Assembly (NCBI GenBank): GCA_036971715.1
Contig: JAVHJL010000004.1
Coordinates: 3,162,001 to 3,226,000 of the forward strand
DNA: 64,000 nt
Direction of reading: 5' to 3'
Source: Arthrobotrys musiformis
Lineage: Eukaryota; Ascomycota; Orbiliomycetes; Orbiliales; Orbiliaceae
Shown: piece after piece, positions 47,703 to 58,433 of the stretch
How positions within the stretch are numbered: the stretch's first letter is position 1
Layout of the letters: each line of letters starts with the position of its first letter
Notes under the pieces: generated by a model
What the model was told of the DNA's origin: nothing
Seen by the model: only the letters and a program-made list of their open reading frames with translations
Databases searched by the model: none
Position numbers and translations under genes: made by a program

Positions 47703-48586
47703 TTTTTTTGAAGGGTTTGTTTAGTCTTTTGTGTAGGTTTATATATGATTTAGACGGTTTATTTGTGGGTTTTATGTGTATTTTGTATTTGTATTTGTAG
47801 ATTTTCTATTTGATGGGGACTAAGATAAAAGGGGGAAGGGTGACAGATATTAAGAGCGGTTTATATACAAGATGCCCCCTCTATGAGCTTGATAGAAAGC
47901 TTGATATTAGGTATATCGTCATGATATCGATCATGATTATCGCAAAATTTACAAAATGACATCTTTGAGACGAATCCCATCGAATACTTCTCCCGGAATC
48001 TAACTTTCACAATAATGATAATAACGGAAATTCAAAAAACGAAAGGACCCTGCAGAAATTCTTGTGCGGTCGAAAAGGCTAAACCGCGAAAAAACGTCAT
48101 GGTCCATGTGAGGCGCTCTTTTTTCGCCACAATATCAAGCTTTCCTTATCAAAAAATTAATCAGGGTCCTCTCTTTTCTTCCAATATACATATTCAAGTG
48201 TGTTTGGTGGATGATGTCAGTTAAACAGGGTTTGAGGCAGGAATATCAGTGGCAAAATTCAAAGGACGGAAACCCTCCAATGAGACCAAACAAAAAACCA
48301 CGTTTTTAACATGAATTCAAAACCGAGTATTCGCATTACCCGATCAAACTGGATATCCAAAATGATATAAAATATATTTTAGTTTCTAAGTTTCGCAAAG
48401 CCGATGTCGATGCGTGTAAAATGCAACATCCAACACATCAAGTGCCATCTCGGAGAAAACTGGTCAGATAGCGCCCAAGAGATAGGTAGTCGTCGTCCGG
48501 TATTTTTATTATAAATTAGCAGGCCAGCATATACTATGTATATAAAGAAACAGCACCATATATGCCCATATATTTAAGTAGCCACT
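47703..48586. other. Spacer, no supported gene
   Basis: About 880 AT-rich bases. Contains the promoter of the small basic protein gene and the 3' region of the Thr/Lys-repeat gene. A 69-codon plus frame at 48015 has no recognisable content. Confidence 0.55.
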
Positions 48587-50914
48587 TCAACACCCAACAT
48601 ATAAAATATTTCGTCTACACCCCCCAAAAATTAGTCAGGTTAACTTTCAAGCTATAATTGCGAAAGACACAGGGACTTACGTAGATGCCACAATCGTATT
48701 CGACACCCCCGCCGGATCCTCGTTCACACTGGTAAAATCGCCCGCCGAGATGGGGCATCCGAAAACCCAGCATCCGTGCGAACGGAAGGTTTCTTTACCC
48801 GTTTGCTTGTCGTAGAAGATACTTTCGGCTGCAACGATTGTTATATACCCTAACAATAATTATTCAGTTTCCCGATTCCAAGTCTGTCTTGAGAGAGAAA
48901 TGGAGGGGGGGTATTTACCACTCTGCTCCGCCATAGCGAGGCATTTCGCTTCCGCATCGCCCAGACTACCGGCTTCAATAGTACCCCAGAAGTACCGCTG
49001 CTCGCAGTAGTAGTTCGGAAACCACATGTCGCCGTTATAAACAGATGCCCACGGTGTGACCAGTCTGCGATTACCGTTATTACAAGGCCCGCAGGTACCA
49101 TCCTCAGGTCCCGGGATTTTATGACTAAACGCCACATCCTTCGGATTATACGACACCGAAGTCCCCAGATTCCACTCCGATAGTCCGCCGTAAATTACCC
49201 CGCCGGCATTACTGGTTGGATTACTATTAAAATTCGACCCGATGAGTTTTAGAGATGTCCATGTGGGTGCCGGGTGACACCAGAAATTGTCCCAGCCGGG
49301 GGAATCTTGGATCGAGGATTGGGCGTTGCAGTAGAGGTTTAGGAAGATGAGGACGATATCGCAGAGGGCGGCTAGTTCGCCGATTTGTGCAATTATGGGG
49401 ATTGGGATGAATGCTAGAGCTGTTAGTCCGGCGCAGAGGCTGACGACGTCCGGACGGTTGAGGTAGTCGTCGTTTATTTTGCAGATTCCTTCTAGTGCTG
49501 GTTTTACGATCGAGCAGCCCGGGCTGTCGGTTTCGTCGACTAGGTAGGGGAACGGGCAGACGCCGGAGTACTCCCCGGGTTTGCTGGTTTGGGTTAGGTA
49601 GATGGTTTTGGTGGTGTGGTAGGGATCATTGATCGGTGAGTTATCTACGCAGTCGATGGCGGGGTATGCTCCTGTTGCTGGGTCGCCGCATTGGGTTTCG
49701 ATATTAACTGTGATCTTGACGCCACCCGCCGGAGTCCAGTTCGTCCTTTTGGAAAACTGACGTCGGGTACCATCGACATCTTCAACAGTAGCCCGTTTTT
49801 TGACTTTAGAATTAGATGAGGGCATCGGAATCGTCACAACGACATCACAATCCGTGGCAGTGATAACTCCATTCCTGATATCAAAAACGAATTGAGTCCC
49901 GTTATAATAAGTTGCTTTGATGACATAAGGGTCCGAAATATCGTAGTACACGGTATCGTACGTCCATGTATCTTTCTCACCGCTTATTTGGCGGGAGTAC
50001 ATTTGGAATTCGTCGACTTTGGTGATGGAGCCTGAGGTATCGGTGTTACCGACCCAGGAGTAGGATAAGCCATCTTTGGTGTCGTTCGTGAAGACCTTTT
50101 GGCGGAATGCGAATGGGTAGTTACAGGCTGTGGCTGTTCCGATGGATGGGCTTACGGATGATGTAGATGACCTTTTGGTTGTGGTACTTGTGGTTGTAGT
50201 TTTGGATGAGGTAGAAGCTGTCGTGCTTGGTTTTGTTGTAGAAGAAGAAGTACGACTACTACTACTGCTACTACTAGATGTTGGCTTGGTGGTTGTACTG
50301 GAGGTTGTTTTTGAGGCACTGGATGATTTAGTCGTAGAAGACGACGTTGACGGCTTCTTGCTAGTAGTCGTCGTTGTAGATGTCTTTTTAGTAGTCGTTG
50401 TGGATGTCTTCTTAGTGGTTGTCGTAGATGGTTTTTTAGTAGTAGTGGATGTCTTCTTTGAAGTTGTCGATGTCTTCTTTGAGGTCGTAGATGTCTTCTT
50501 TGGAGTTGTAGATGTCTTTTTGGTCGTGGTAGTTGGTTTCTTCGAGGTTGTAGATGTCTTTTTCGAGGTTGTAGACGTCTTCTTCGTCGTCGTCGTTGGT
50601 TTCTTAGTCGTAGTTGTCTTTTTCGTAGTTGTAGTTACCTTTTTAGTAGTCGTAGATGCCTTCTTAGTAGTCGTAGATGTCTTCTTAGTAGTCGTAGTCG
50701 GTTTCTTTGAAGTCGTAGATGTCTTCTTCGAACTCGTCGTTGATTTCTTCGTCGTCGTCGCAGCCCGTCCGTGTAACCTCACACCAACCGCATTGTGTTG
50801 TCGCACACCGCTCCCAATCCGACTGACATCCTGCGCCCGATCCAACGCTCCCGCATGCGCAAGCAGCAGCGCCAACAGCGTCAGCAGATAAAAAGTACCT
50901 ACACCCTTCAGCAT
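48587..50914 (-). CDS. Secreted Thr/Ser/Lys-repeat protein, adhesin-like architecture
   Basis: Three exons, 50914-48919, 48849-48681 and 48614-48587, encode about 730 residues. I start at 50914, where a signal peptide begins (LLTLLALLLAHAGA); an in-frame ATG 12 codons upstream is less likely. Residues about 50-190 are some 20 repeats of a 6-8 residue unit of the TTTKKTSTTSKK kind, then a Ser/Thr-rich stretch to about 260. The Thr/Ser residues should be heavily O-mannosylated, giving a stiff stalk, unusual for its many Lys pairs. The C-terminal 450 residues form a Cys-rich globular part with one hydrophobic segment near 510-535 and a CGPCNNG motif. No GPI signal is visible. I do not recognise the globular domain. 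A wall or adhesive protein is a reasonable guess. Confidence 0.72.
50130..50765. repeat. Coding minisatellite of the Thr/Lys-repeat protein
   Basis: Tandem imperfect 18-24 base units of the GTAGTCGTAGATGTCTTCTT type on the plus strand, encoding Thr, Ser and Lys on the minus strand; the left part (to about 50,330) is the Ser/Thr-only section. It creates long open frames on the plus strand, which are artefacts. Copy number is expected to vary between strains. Confidence 0.85.
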
Positions 50915-51414
50915 TCTTCCAATGGCATGGGAAAGCTCCGTCTGTCTCAAACCGGGACGAGAGGGCTATTATATTATAAATACGCATTGATCCCACGGGA
51001 CGACACCATTCCGAATCCCATTTCTCAGCCGCATGAAATTAGTTGTTAGAAATACTGGGTGTGGCCACCGGTGGCGGGCGCCCCATGCGCTGGCTTGCTT
51101 CTAGATTTTATCCTATCGACTACCCACTTCATATCGCGCTTTTACTATAGTCTGTCTTTCTACAAATAGACAAAATGTGGAGAGGAAAGAAGAAGGTGTT
51201 CTGTGTCCTAACTTTTGATATTTTTCATGCCTGGATGACGCCAAGTGTAATGCTAGCTATTCCGTTTTTTTGGTTCCTTGAAATCTAATATATGGCATTT
51301 GTTTTTTCCTACAGGAAAAAGCACTCTCTGGATGAGAAGCTTTTGTTTCTTTGGCCCCGCGTGGTAGGGAAAAAATGTCTTGGTCAGGGCACTATGGCAC
51401 TATCGGCCTGTAGA
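50915..51414. other. Promoter of the Thr/Lys-repeat gene and 3' region of CCT4
   Basis: Contains the presumed promoter of the repeat-protein gene and the 3' end region of CCT4. No gene seen. Confidence 0.55.
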
Positions 51415-53484
51415 TTATCTGGAAAGCGCAATATCGTCTGGAAACCCCAAATATTAGCAGAAGCTCAAACTTATGTAGATGTTTTAAAATTAAGAACTCA
51501 CCTATCCTCAAGATCATCTTGCAAGTCTCCGCGCTCAACTCGATGGCGCTCGTGCTAACCAACAACGGCTGCAGAACCCTCTCCTCCGTAATATTCGTAA
51601 CCGCTCCCCTCCTAACGCTCACACCGGCAAATTTATCACCGCTGGCATGTCTACTCCTCAACTCGGTCACAACCTTGATACTGTTCAACCCCGCATTCTC
51701 CGCCAAAGTCGTGGGGATGACTTCCAAAGCCTCGGCGAACGCTTGCCAGCAGATAGCTTCAGTTCCGCTTAATGCGCGAGAAGCGATAGATAGTTGTCGC
51801 GATACTTCGATTTCGGGGGCACCACCACCGGCTATTAATGCCTTCTTCTTGACGAGGCATCGGATGACGCAGAGGGCGTCGTGGAGGGATCGTTCGGCTT
51901 CGTCGAGGATGAGGGAGTTGGCGCCGTGGCAGAGGACCGAGACGGTTTGACCGGCGCTCTTTACGCCTGTGATTTTGACGACGCGGGCGCCGGCGGATTC
52001 GGTTTCTTCGACGAGTTCGGCGTAGCCGAGTTTGTCTTCGGTGAAGGAGTCGATGTCGGCGATGGGTTTGCAGCCGGTGCTCTATTTCTTCATTTTAGAA
52101 TGTGCACTTCTCTGTATTTGTGTGATTTGAGAAAGTTATACCTTGCAGATGAACTCGACCTCATCACGTTCGATTTCCTTGATCGCTAGGATGTTCAGCT
52201 TGGCGAGGAAGTGCAGAGATAGATCGTTGACTGCATCTCTAAGGATGGACTTCTGGATAAGTAGCACATTGCACTTCGCCTTCTTGATCTTCTTGCAAAT
52301 GTTGAGGAGATATGTTCGCTCTTCCTTGAGAATCTTGTCCATCTGTCTGTAATCGTTGACGACAATTTGGTTTTCCATCTAAAATCAAATCAGTATTAAA
52401 CTCTGAAAAGTCGTGGATATTACAGTCCCCTTACATCCGGCTTTGGAGGAGAAAGCTGGAATTGAATCAAACCAATCCTCGCCTTCTCCATTTTCGACGG
52501 TCCGCCGGATCCCTTCAAGACCGGTTGAGTCAAGACCAATCCGTCGACTAATTCGGTATCGTCAATTGTTCCACCGACTTTCTTGACCAAGCGGATGTTG
52601 TTCAGGTCTACATTCTCGGCGGTGGCGGGGTTGATAACTCTCATGACAGCATCTACGGCGATAGGTCCGAGGATATTTGAGTACTGCGATACGATCTTGC
52701 TGGATAAAGATGTAGTGGCGGCTTGTAATAATGAGGGTTTATCGGTCAGGGCAACGGGTATCGACATCTCGGTGAGGATTTCGACTGCTTTTGCGGCAGC
52801 TCGCTGGAAAGATTCGGATATTATGGTGGGGTGGATGCCTTTTTTTAATATTTAGTATATAAATACGTTCCGAACCGCGATGCAGGAGAGAACGAGAGGG
52901 AGGACGGACCTTTTGCTAGTAGTTTTTCGGCAGCTCCTAGCAGACTACCACATATCACGACGACAGATGTGGTACCATCACCAGCTTCGATATCTTGTGC
53001 TGCAGAAAGGTCGACCAGCTGTCGTTCCACTAAATATTAGCTTCCAAACCTAACCACCCTTTTTGTGAAATAGGAAAATGTAGATGTACGACGTACCATC
53101 TTCGCAGCTGGGTGCATAACAGCCATATCCTTCAACATGGTATTTCCATCATTGGTGATTATAACCTCTCCCTTGCCGGTTTGAATCTACACCACAAAAC
53201 CATTGCCCCACTATTAGATTTCCCAACTTTTTCCCTCACAAACTTGAAAATGTATGGAGGTTGAAACTAACCATCTTGTCCATACCACGAGGTCCAAGAG
53301 AAGTCCGTATAGCATCAGCAACCGCTGTAAAAGAAATACCCATCAGCATATATCCATCTCATGAATTCTATTTTTTGAGAGTAATCAAACCTCTCGCGGC
53401 CGTGATATTTGCTGTTCGAACAGCCACGGGCTTTTCTTTGTCCTTGAACGCCTGTCCGCCACCACCCTGCTTTGCCGTCGCCAT
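51415..53484 (-). CDS. CCT4: CCT chaperonin subunit delta
   Basis: Eight exons: 53484-53391, 53324-53272, 53186-53097, 53018-52910, 52838-52435, 52378-52142, 52081-51502 and 51437-51415, 529 residues. CCT/TRiC is the cytosolic ring chaperonin that folds actin and tubulin. Group II chaperonin motifs are clear: TSLGPRGMDKM, ITNDGNTMLK, AGDGTTSVVV and, near the end, GGGAPEIEVS and EALEVIP. The delta assignment rests on the N-terminal VRTANITAAR pattern, the KPDMENQIVVNDYRQMDKIL region and the C-terminal RIDDIALSR. At the fourth exon I use the acceptor 14 bases inside an alternative site because only it restores AAKMLVDLSAAQDIEAGD. The gene is divergent from alpha-tubulin. Confidence 0.96.
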
Positions 53485-54738
53485 GGTGAGATGTGGGTAT
53501 AGTAGATTATATTAATACGAAAGCGGTGGTGGTGGTATTCGGTGGTGGTGGTAGCTGGTGGTTGTGACGATGGGGAGCTTGGGAGTACGTGTCGTGGGGT
53601 GGGTAGGTATCGAATGTGAATTTTTAGGTGGGATGGAATGCTTGTTAGTCTGCTGGGCTTGTCGATAAGAAAAGAGCTAAGCTCGGACAACGCAAAAACG
53701 GCCACAATTGCACCAAGACTGACTAATCGTGCACCCTGGCGATGTCTGTACTGCCGTCCTTGACAACTTTGTAACAGATGAATCTATGAGCGGGGGAGAT
53801 AGTTTAATTGGTCAGACTGTATTATATATACTCAATCTCATGTTTTTTTCGAGTAATTTAATGTGTATAAAATGGGTATTTGCTTGTACAGAGCATGATA
53901 TACAGCTACCCAGGTATATAGTATACTACAGCATAGATCATTTCAACTCAGTCCACCGGCCGACTAGGAGAACTGCACTCCCCAATAAACTTCCTACCGC
54001 CTACCTGGGGAATTATCTACCGTATTAATATCTTTTGTATTCTTGTCAGTGAAGTTAAAGTAGCGTGTCGTGGTTGGGTGGGACCCACATGCCCGCACAT
54101 GTCTGCAGCCTGGCAGATGTCGTGGCGCCATGTGTTGTGCGACGTCTTCGTTCCCCTAATCAACACCAGGATCACGTGACATCCTCTCTATAATATGAAC
54201 CGCTATTAACCCCGACAATAACCAAAGACAGAAAAAAAAAAAAAAAAAAAAAAATAGCACAATAGCACCTAGGCCCATTTGAACGATCAGTGAGAGCATA
54301 TAGGCAAGTATGTATCTGAGCATGCATGCTTCGGGTATCAATAAGCGACAGGCTCGGAGTATTGTGTGGATAAGGTTGAGAGGAGCAAGCTTGGGAGAGC
54401 TTCAGCAAATGATATTAATGTGAGCTAAACTATACCTAATTTCCCCTCAACGTGCTTTTAAGCAACCTTCCCCCTTCCCACGCCCTCCATTCCACTCCTC
54501 CCAATTACTCACCATCACCAGACTCTCCCCCATCTACATATCCTTCTACCTGTAAGTCAGCCCTATATCCAATCCATTTCACTTCGGCTTCAAGGCAGAC
54601 TGGAGACCGGTAGCTTCAGGGCGCTTCCCGAGCTAGCTTGTCGCCCTGACCAGACCAGATCAGATAGCTAACCAGACAATCGGCCGAGGTTCGCTAGCTT
54701 CCCAAATCCAACGCGTCTAACAGCGACACCTCACCAAA
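53485..54738. promoter_or_regulatory. Divergent promoter region, CCT4 / alpha-tubulin
   Basis: 1.25 kb between two divergent starts of functionally linked genes. No coding sequence is supported. It contains a GTGGTG run near 53,525-53,555, a 23-base A run at 54232-54254 and a CT-rich leader before 54739. A shared control element is possible but none is identified. Confidence 0.5.
54232..54254. repeat. A(23) homopolymer
   Basis: Uninterrupted run of 23 A in the CCT4/alpha-tubulin divergent spacer. Length calls here may be unreliable in short-read assemblies. Confidence 0.85.
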
Positions 54739-56872
54739 ATGAGAGGAGAAGTATGTCAATCTTGGAAAACTTCATGATGGCCACTGCTATATACTACTGA
54801 TAGTATATAATATATATATTCAAGCATTGCTGACACTGAAACAATTGCTGTCGCTAGGTCTGCCACATTCACATTGGTCAGGCTGGTGTCCAGCTTGGTA
54901 ACAGCGCCTGGGAGCTGTAAGCATATTCCCGTCCCCCCCTGCCTCCTTCCCGTCCTCCCGTCCCCCTCCCAATTAGTGCAACATCCCTGACCCCCGTCCT
55001 TCCCGTCGGCCGTCATATCTATCAATTCCCCTATATTACATAGTACACACCTGGGGGTTAGTTATAAAAATACGCCGTGTCACATAATAACACTATGGAA
55101 ATCCAGGTACTCGCTCGAGCACGGCCTTCTACCGGACGGTAGACGTGACCCGGAAAAGAAGGCTCTCTCCGAAGGTGGTTCCTTCGATACCTTCTTTACC
55201 GAGTCTCAGAACGGCAAATATGTGCCGCGATCTATTTTCGTCGATCTGGATCCATCGGTATGCACCTGTCGCGCCCAATATTATGCAATACTAGATACCA
55301 TGTCGGAAATTCTAACTCAATATCACATCATATCAGCCAATTGACGAGATCAGGAGCGGCGGCTTCAAGTCCTTCTTCCACCCCGAACTCTTGGTCAGCG
55401 GCAAGGAGGACTCTGCAAACAACTGTACGAAATACCGACTACGACTGCTCTTGTGTAATAGGAATGCTAATTGACTGCCTAGATGCCCGTGGACACTACA
55501 CCATTGGAAAGGAGCTGGTAGAAACTGTCGAAGACAAGCTACGCCGTGTCGCAGACAACTGCTCCAGCCTCCAGGGATTCCTCGTCTTCCACTCCTTCGG
55601 TGGTGGTACCGGGTCCGGCTTCGGTGCTTTGCTCCTCGAGAGACTCGCCACAGACTTCGCAAAGAAGTCGAAGCTAGAATTCGCCGTCTACCCCTCCCCC
55701 AAGGTCTCAACTGCCATTGTTGAACCATACAACGCTGTGCTCTCCACCCACAGGTACGGCTTTACCTATTTCCCTAAGAAGTATCGTAAGATTAATGTCG
55801 AATTAGCACCATTGAGCACTCCGACTGCTCATTCTTGGTCGATAACGAAGCGGTCTACGACATCTGCCGAAGAAATTTGGACGTCGGCCGCCCCACCTAC
55901 GAGCATCTGAATAGGTTGATTGCACAGGTGGTCTCTTCGATCACATCGTCCCTCAGATTCGACGGTGCTTTGAACGTCGACCTTAACGAATTCCAAACCA
56001 ACCTCGTCCCGTACCCGAGAATCCACTACCCACTCATCAGCTATGCGCCGGTTGTTTGTAAGGAAACCAAGATGCTATACTTCAGGAATTTGGGGATAGA
56101 AATCTAACAATTGCATTATAGCCGCCAAGAAGAGCAACCACGAGAGCTTCTCGGTCAAGGACTTGACCCTCGCCTGTATGAAAACGCTTCGAGACGGCCG
56201 ATTGTCAAAGAAATGCTAATTGATAAATATAGGCTTCGAACCAAACAACCAGATGGTTGTCTGCGACCCAAGGAACGGAAAGTACATGGCTGTTGCCCTC
56301 TTGTACCGCGGAGACGTCAACTCCAACGAAGCCACTGGTGCCGTCGCCCACGTCAAGGCCAAGGCAAACTTCAATCTCGTAGAGTGGTGCCCCACCGGCT
56401 TCAGTACGCAACCTCCATCAACCAAACCCCAACTTATGATAAATACTAATGCGATTTTGCAAAAACAGAGATCGGTATCAACTACCAGAAACCCGTCCAG
56501 GTTCCTGGAAGCGAACTCTCCGATGTCACCCGAAGTGTCAGCATGCTCTCGAACACTACTGCTATTGCTGAAGTAAGCCTTCCCCTGGATCTAATATTTT
56601 ATAACGAACGATTCTAACGAATTCGACTAGGCGTGGGCACGATTGGACCACAAGTTCGATCTTATGTACGCTAAGCGTGCTTTCGTCCATTGGTACGTCG
56701 GTGAGGGTATGGAGGAAGGTGAATTCTCTGAAGCCCGTGAGGATCTCGCGGCTCTTGGTACGTCCAATATTTACTCTCGCTATTACTAAAAATCGATGCT
56801 AACAACCCTACAGAGAAGGATTACGAGGAAGTCGCCAACGACACCATCGAAACCGAGGAAGCCGAGTACTAA
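54739..56872 (+). CDS. Alpha-tubulin
   Basis: Eleven exons: 54739-54750, 54858-54916, 55107-55257, 55337-55424, 55483-55753, 55807-56057, 56122-56175, 56233-56403, 56469-56572, 56631-56757 and 56814-56872, 448 residues. Alpha-tubulin pairs with beta-tubulin to build microtubules. Visible features are [19 protein letters not shown], the tubulin signature GGGTGSG, the alpha-type RGHYTIGKE, the catalytic-loop region [20 protein letters not shown] and an acidic C-terminal tail ending in Tyr (EEAEY), which fits detyrosination-type chemistry. The first exon has just four codons, an intron position common in ascomycete alpha-tubulins. One position after the first exon is Ala-Trp-Glu instead of the usual Cys-Trp-Glu, a mild variant. 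Confidence 0.97.
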
Positions 56873-57290
56873 ATTGCCAGGATACCGACTCAGGAATGAC
56901 TTTTTTGTCTTGAATAAGACTATTTTCAATATGAAATAAAGAAGAAAACCTCGATTTGAGTGCTTCTATACTTTTTGTCATTCGATTCCATGTCCCCCTC
57001 TATAATCACCAATTTTTCTCCAAAGTAACCTGACTTTAAATTCCTGACTTTCTCCATGCAAATATTTTTTTCACCTCTCCTATATATTCCCTCCATCTCC
57101 TTCATATCCAGTCACTGGAATACCTCTCCTATTACTACTTACCAGTTTACCTGACCAATATTTGTAAACATACTTAATCCACCTACGCCATCCATCAAAA
57201 AAAAAAAAAAAAAAAAAAAAAAAGAATTGCCATATTCTCATGCTAAAAACCCATAAAAAAAGCCCAATACCACAAAAAACCAAGTAACAA
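56873..57290. other. Convergent 3' spacer with A(27) run
   Basis: 3' regions of alpha-tubulin and the Tma22-like gene. An uninterrupted run of 27 A lies at 57197-57223. No gene seen. Confidence 0.65.
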
Positions 57291-58032
57291 TCACCCCCCA
57301 CCGCCCTTCTTCTTACTCTCCTCAACCTGCCTAATATTCTCCTCCTCAATGCCATACTTCTCCACCAACTCCTCCAAAATCTCATCACTCAGATCACCCT
57401 GCACCGTAATCTCCTCCCCGCCAGCCGCATTCTTCGTCACACTGCTCCCGCACGCAAACTTCTTCCCGAACTCCTTGGCCACGGTCTTATACCCCAACTC
57501 GAACGCCTCGATGCCACTGACGACAGTAACGTACTTCCTCTTCGTCCTCTCCACGCGCTTTATCGTCACAACCGAAGACTTCTTCTTTGCGGCCTCGCGT
57601 TCCTGGCGGAGTTCTTCCTTTTGTTGTTTCTTCGCCAGGTCTTTTTCGGCTTTTTGTTGGGCTTCTAGCGTCATCGTGCCCATTTTCGACTCCAGCGCTT
57701 CTGTAATACCATCAGTATATACTTCGTAATAGGGAGGGGGGAGGCTTACCGGATGAATACAACGTCTGATACAACCCCGCATGATTCCCCTCCAACCAAT
57801 CCATACACTTCTTCACCGTCGCCCCAAATTCACAATACTACCCCCATTAGCCATAACCCACACCCACAGCGTGGAATCCACAAACCTCAGGCGGTAACGA
57901 ACAAACTAATCCATCAGCATAGCACAAGTATATAGATAGATAGTACTAACCACCACAATACACAACCTCCAACGGCACAACCGTCGACGCCGCACCAGCC
58001 GCTGCACCGGCTGCCGAAGACTCTGCTTCCAT
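57291..58032 (-). CDS. TMA22: Translation machinery-associated protein 22 (DENR homologue)
   Basis: Four exons, 58032-57951, 57905-57886, 57837-57750 and 57700-57291, encode 199 residues. Tma22/DENR acts with Tma20/MCT-1 in recycling 40S subunits and in reinitiation. The N-terminus carries the zinc-binding Cys pattern YCGVC...LPPEYCEF...KKC, which only appears when the 20-base second exon is spliced in. A Lys/Glu helix follows, and then a SUI1 domain (VTIKRVERTKRKYVTVVSGIE split in family fashion, CGSSVTKN, EITVQGD). The C-terminus ends in Lys/Gly. The length matches the family. Confidence 0.94.
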
Positions 58033-58433
58033 CGTTTTTTATTCCAGGATTTGTATGGCGGTGGTGGGTGGTGGTGGATGGTGGGATGTTGTATTATATC
58101 AAAGGATTTGGCGCGAATCTGCCCCACGGTTTAACTAGCTGCGGCTTTCGCCCGCTACGCTACGCTATTACGTTGGATTTTAAGCTACAACGCGGAAATC
58201 TCATGCAAATCAGTCCCTCACATCTTCTACAAAAATCTAGAACAAAAAATAAAAATAAAAATCTCTATAAAAAAACGGCTCGACTTCCAATGCAATTATA
58301 CTATATACTACTGAATGTTACGGTACAAAAAAGTAATTCTCCTGCTTTTCAAAAAGAAAGGGAAAAAAAGAGGTAAAGAATCGAATTCAGAAAGGAAAAA
58401 AAGGCATTATTCGTATCCATGCTTTTTTTTAAT
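58033..58433. other. Spacer between TMA22 promoter and SDH1 3' end
   Basis: Promoter of the Tma22-like gene and 3' region of SDH1. AT-rich with several A runs around 58,240-58,410. No gene seen. Confidence 0.6.

Noticed and set aside
50130..50891. Long plus-strand frame of 253 codons rich in Val, Asp and Phe
   Set aside because: It is the antisense of the Thr/Lys minisatellite of the secreted protein; the repeat keeps all frames open, and the translation is low-complexity without family features.
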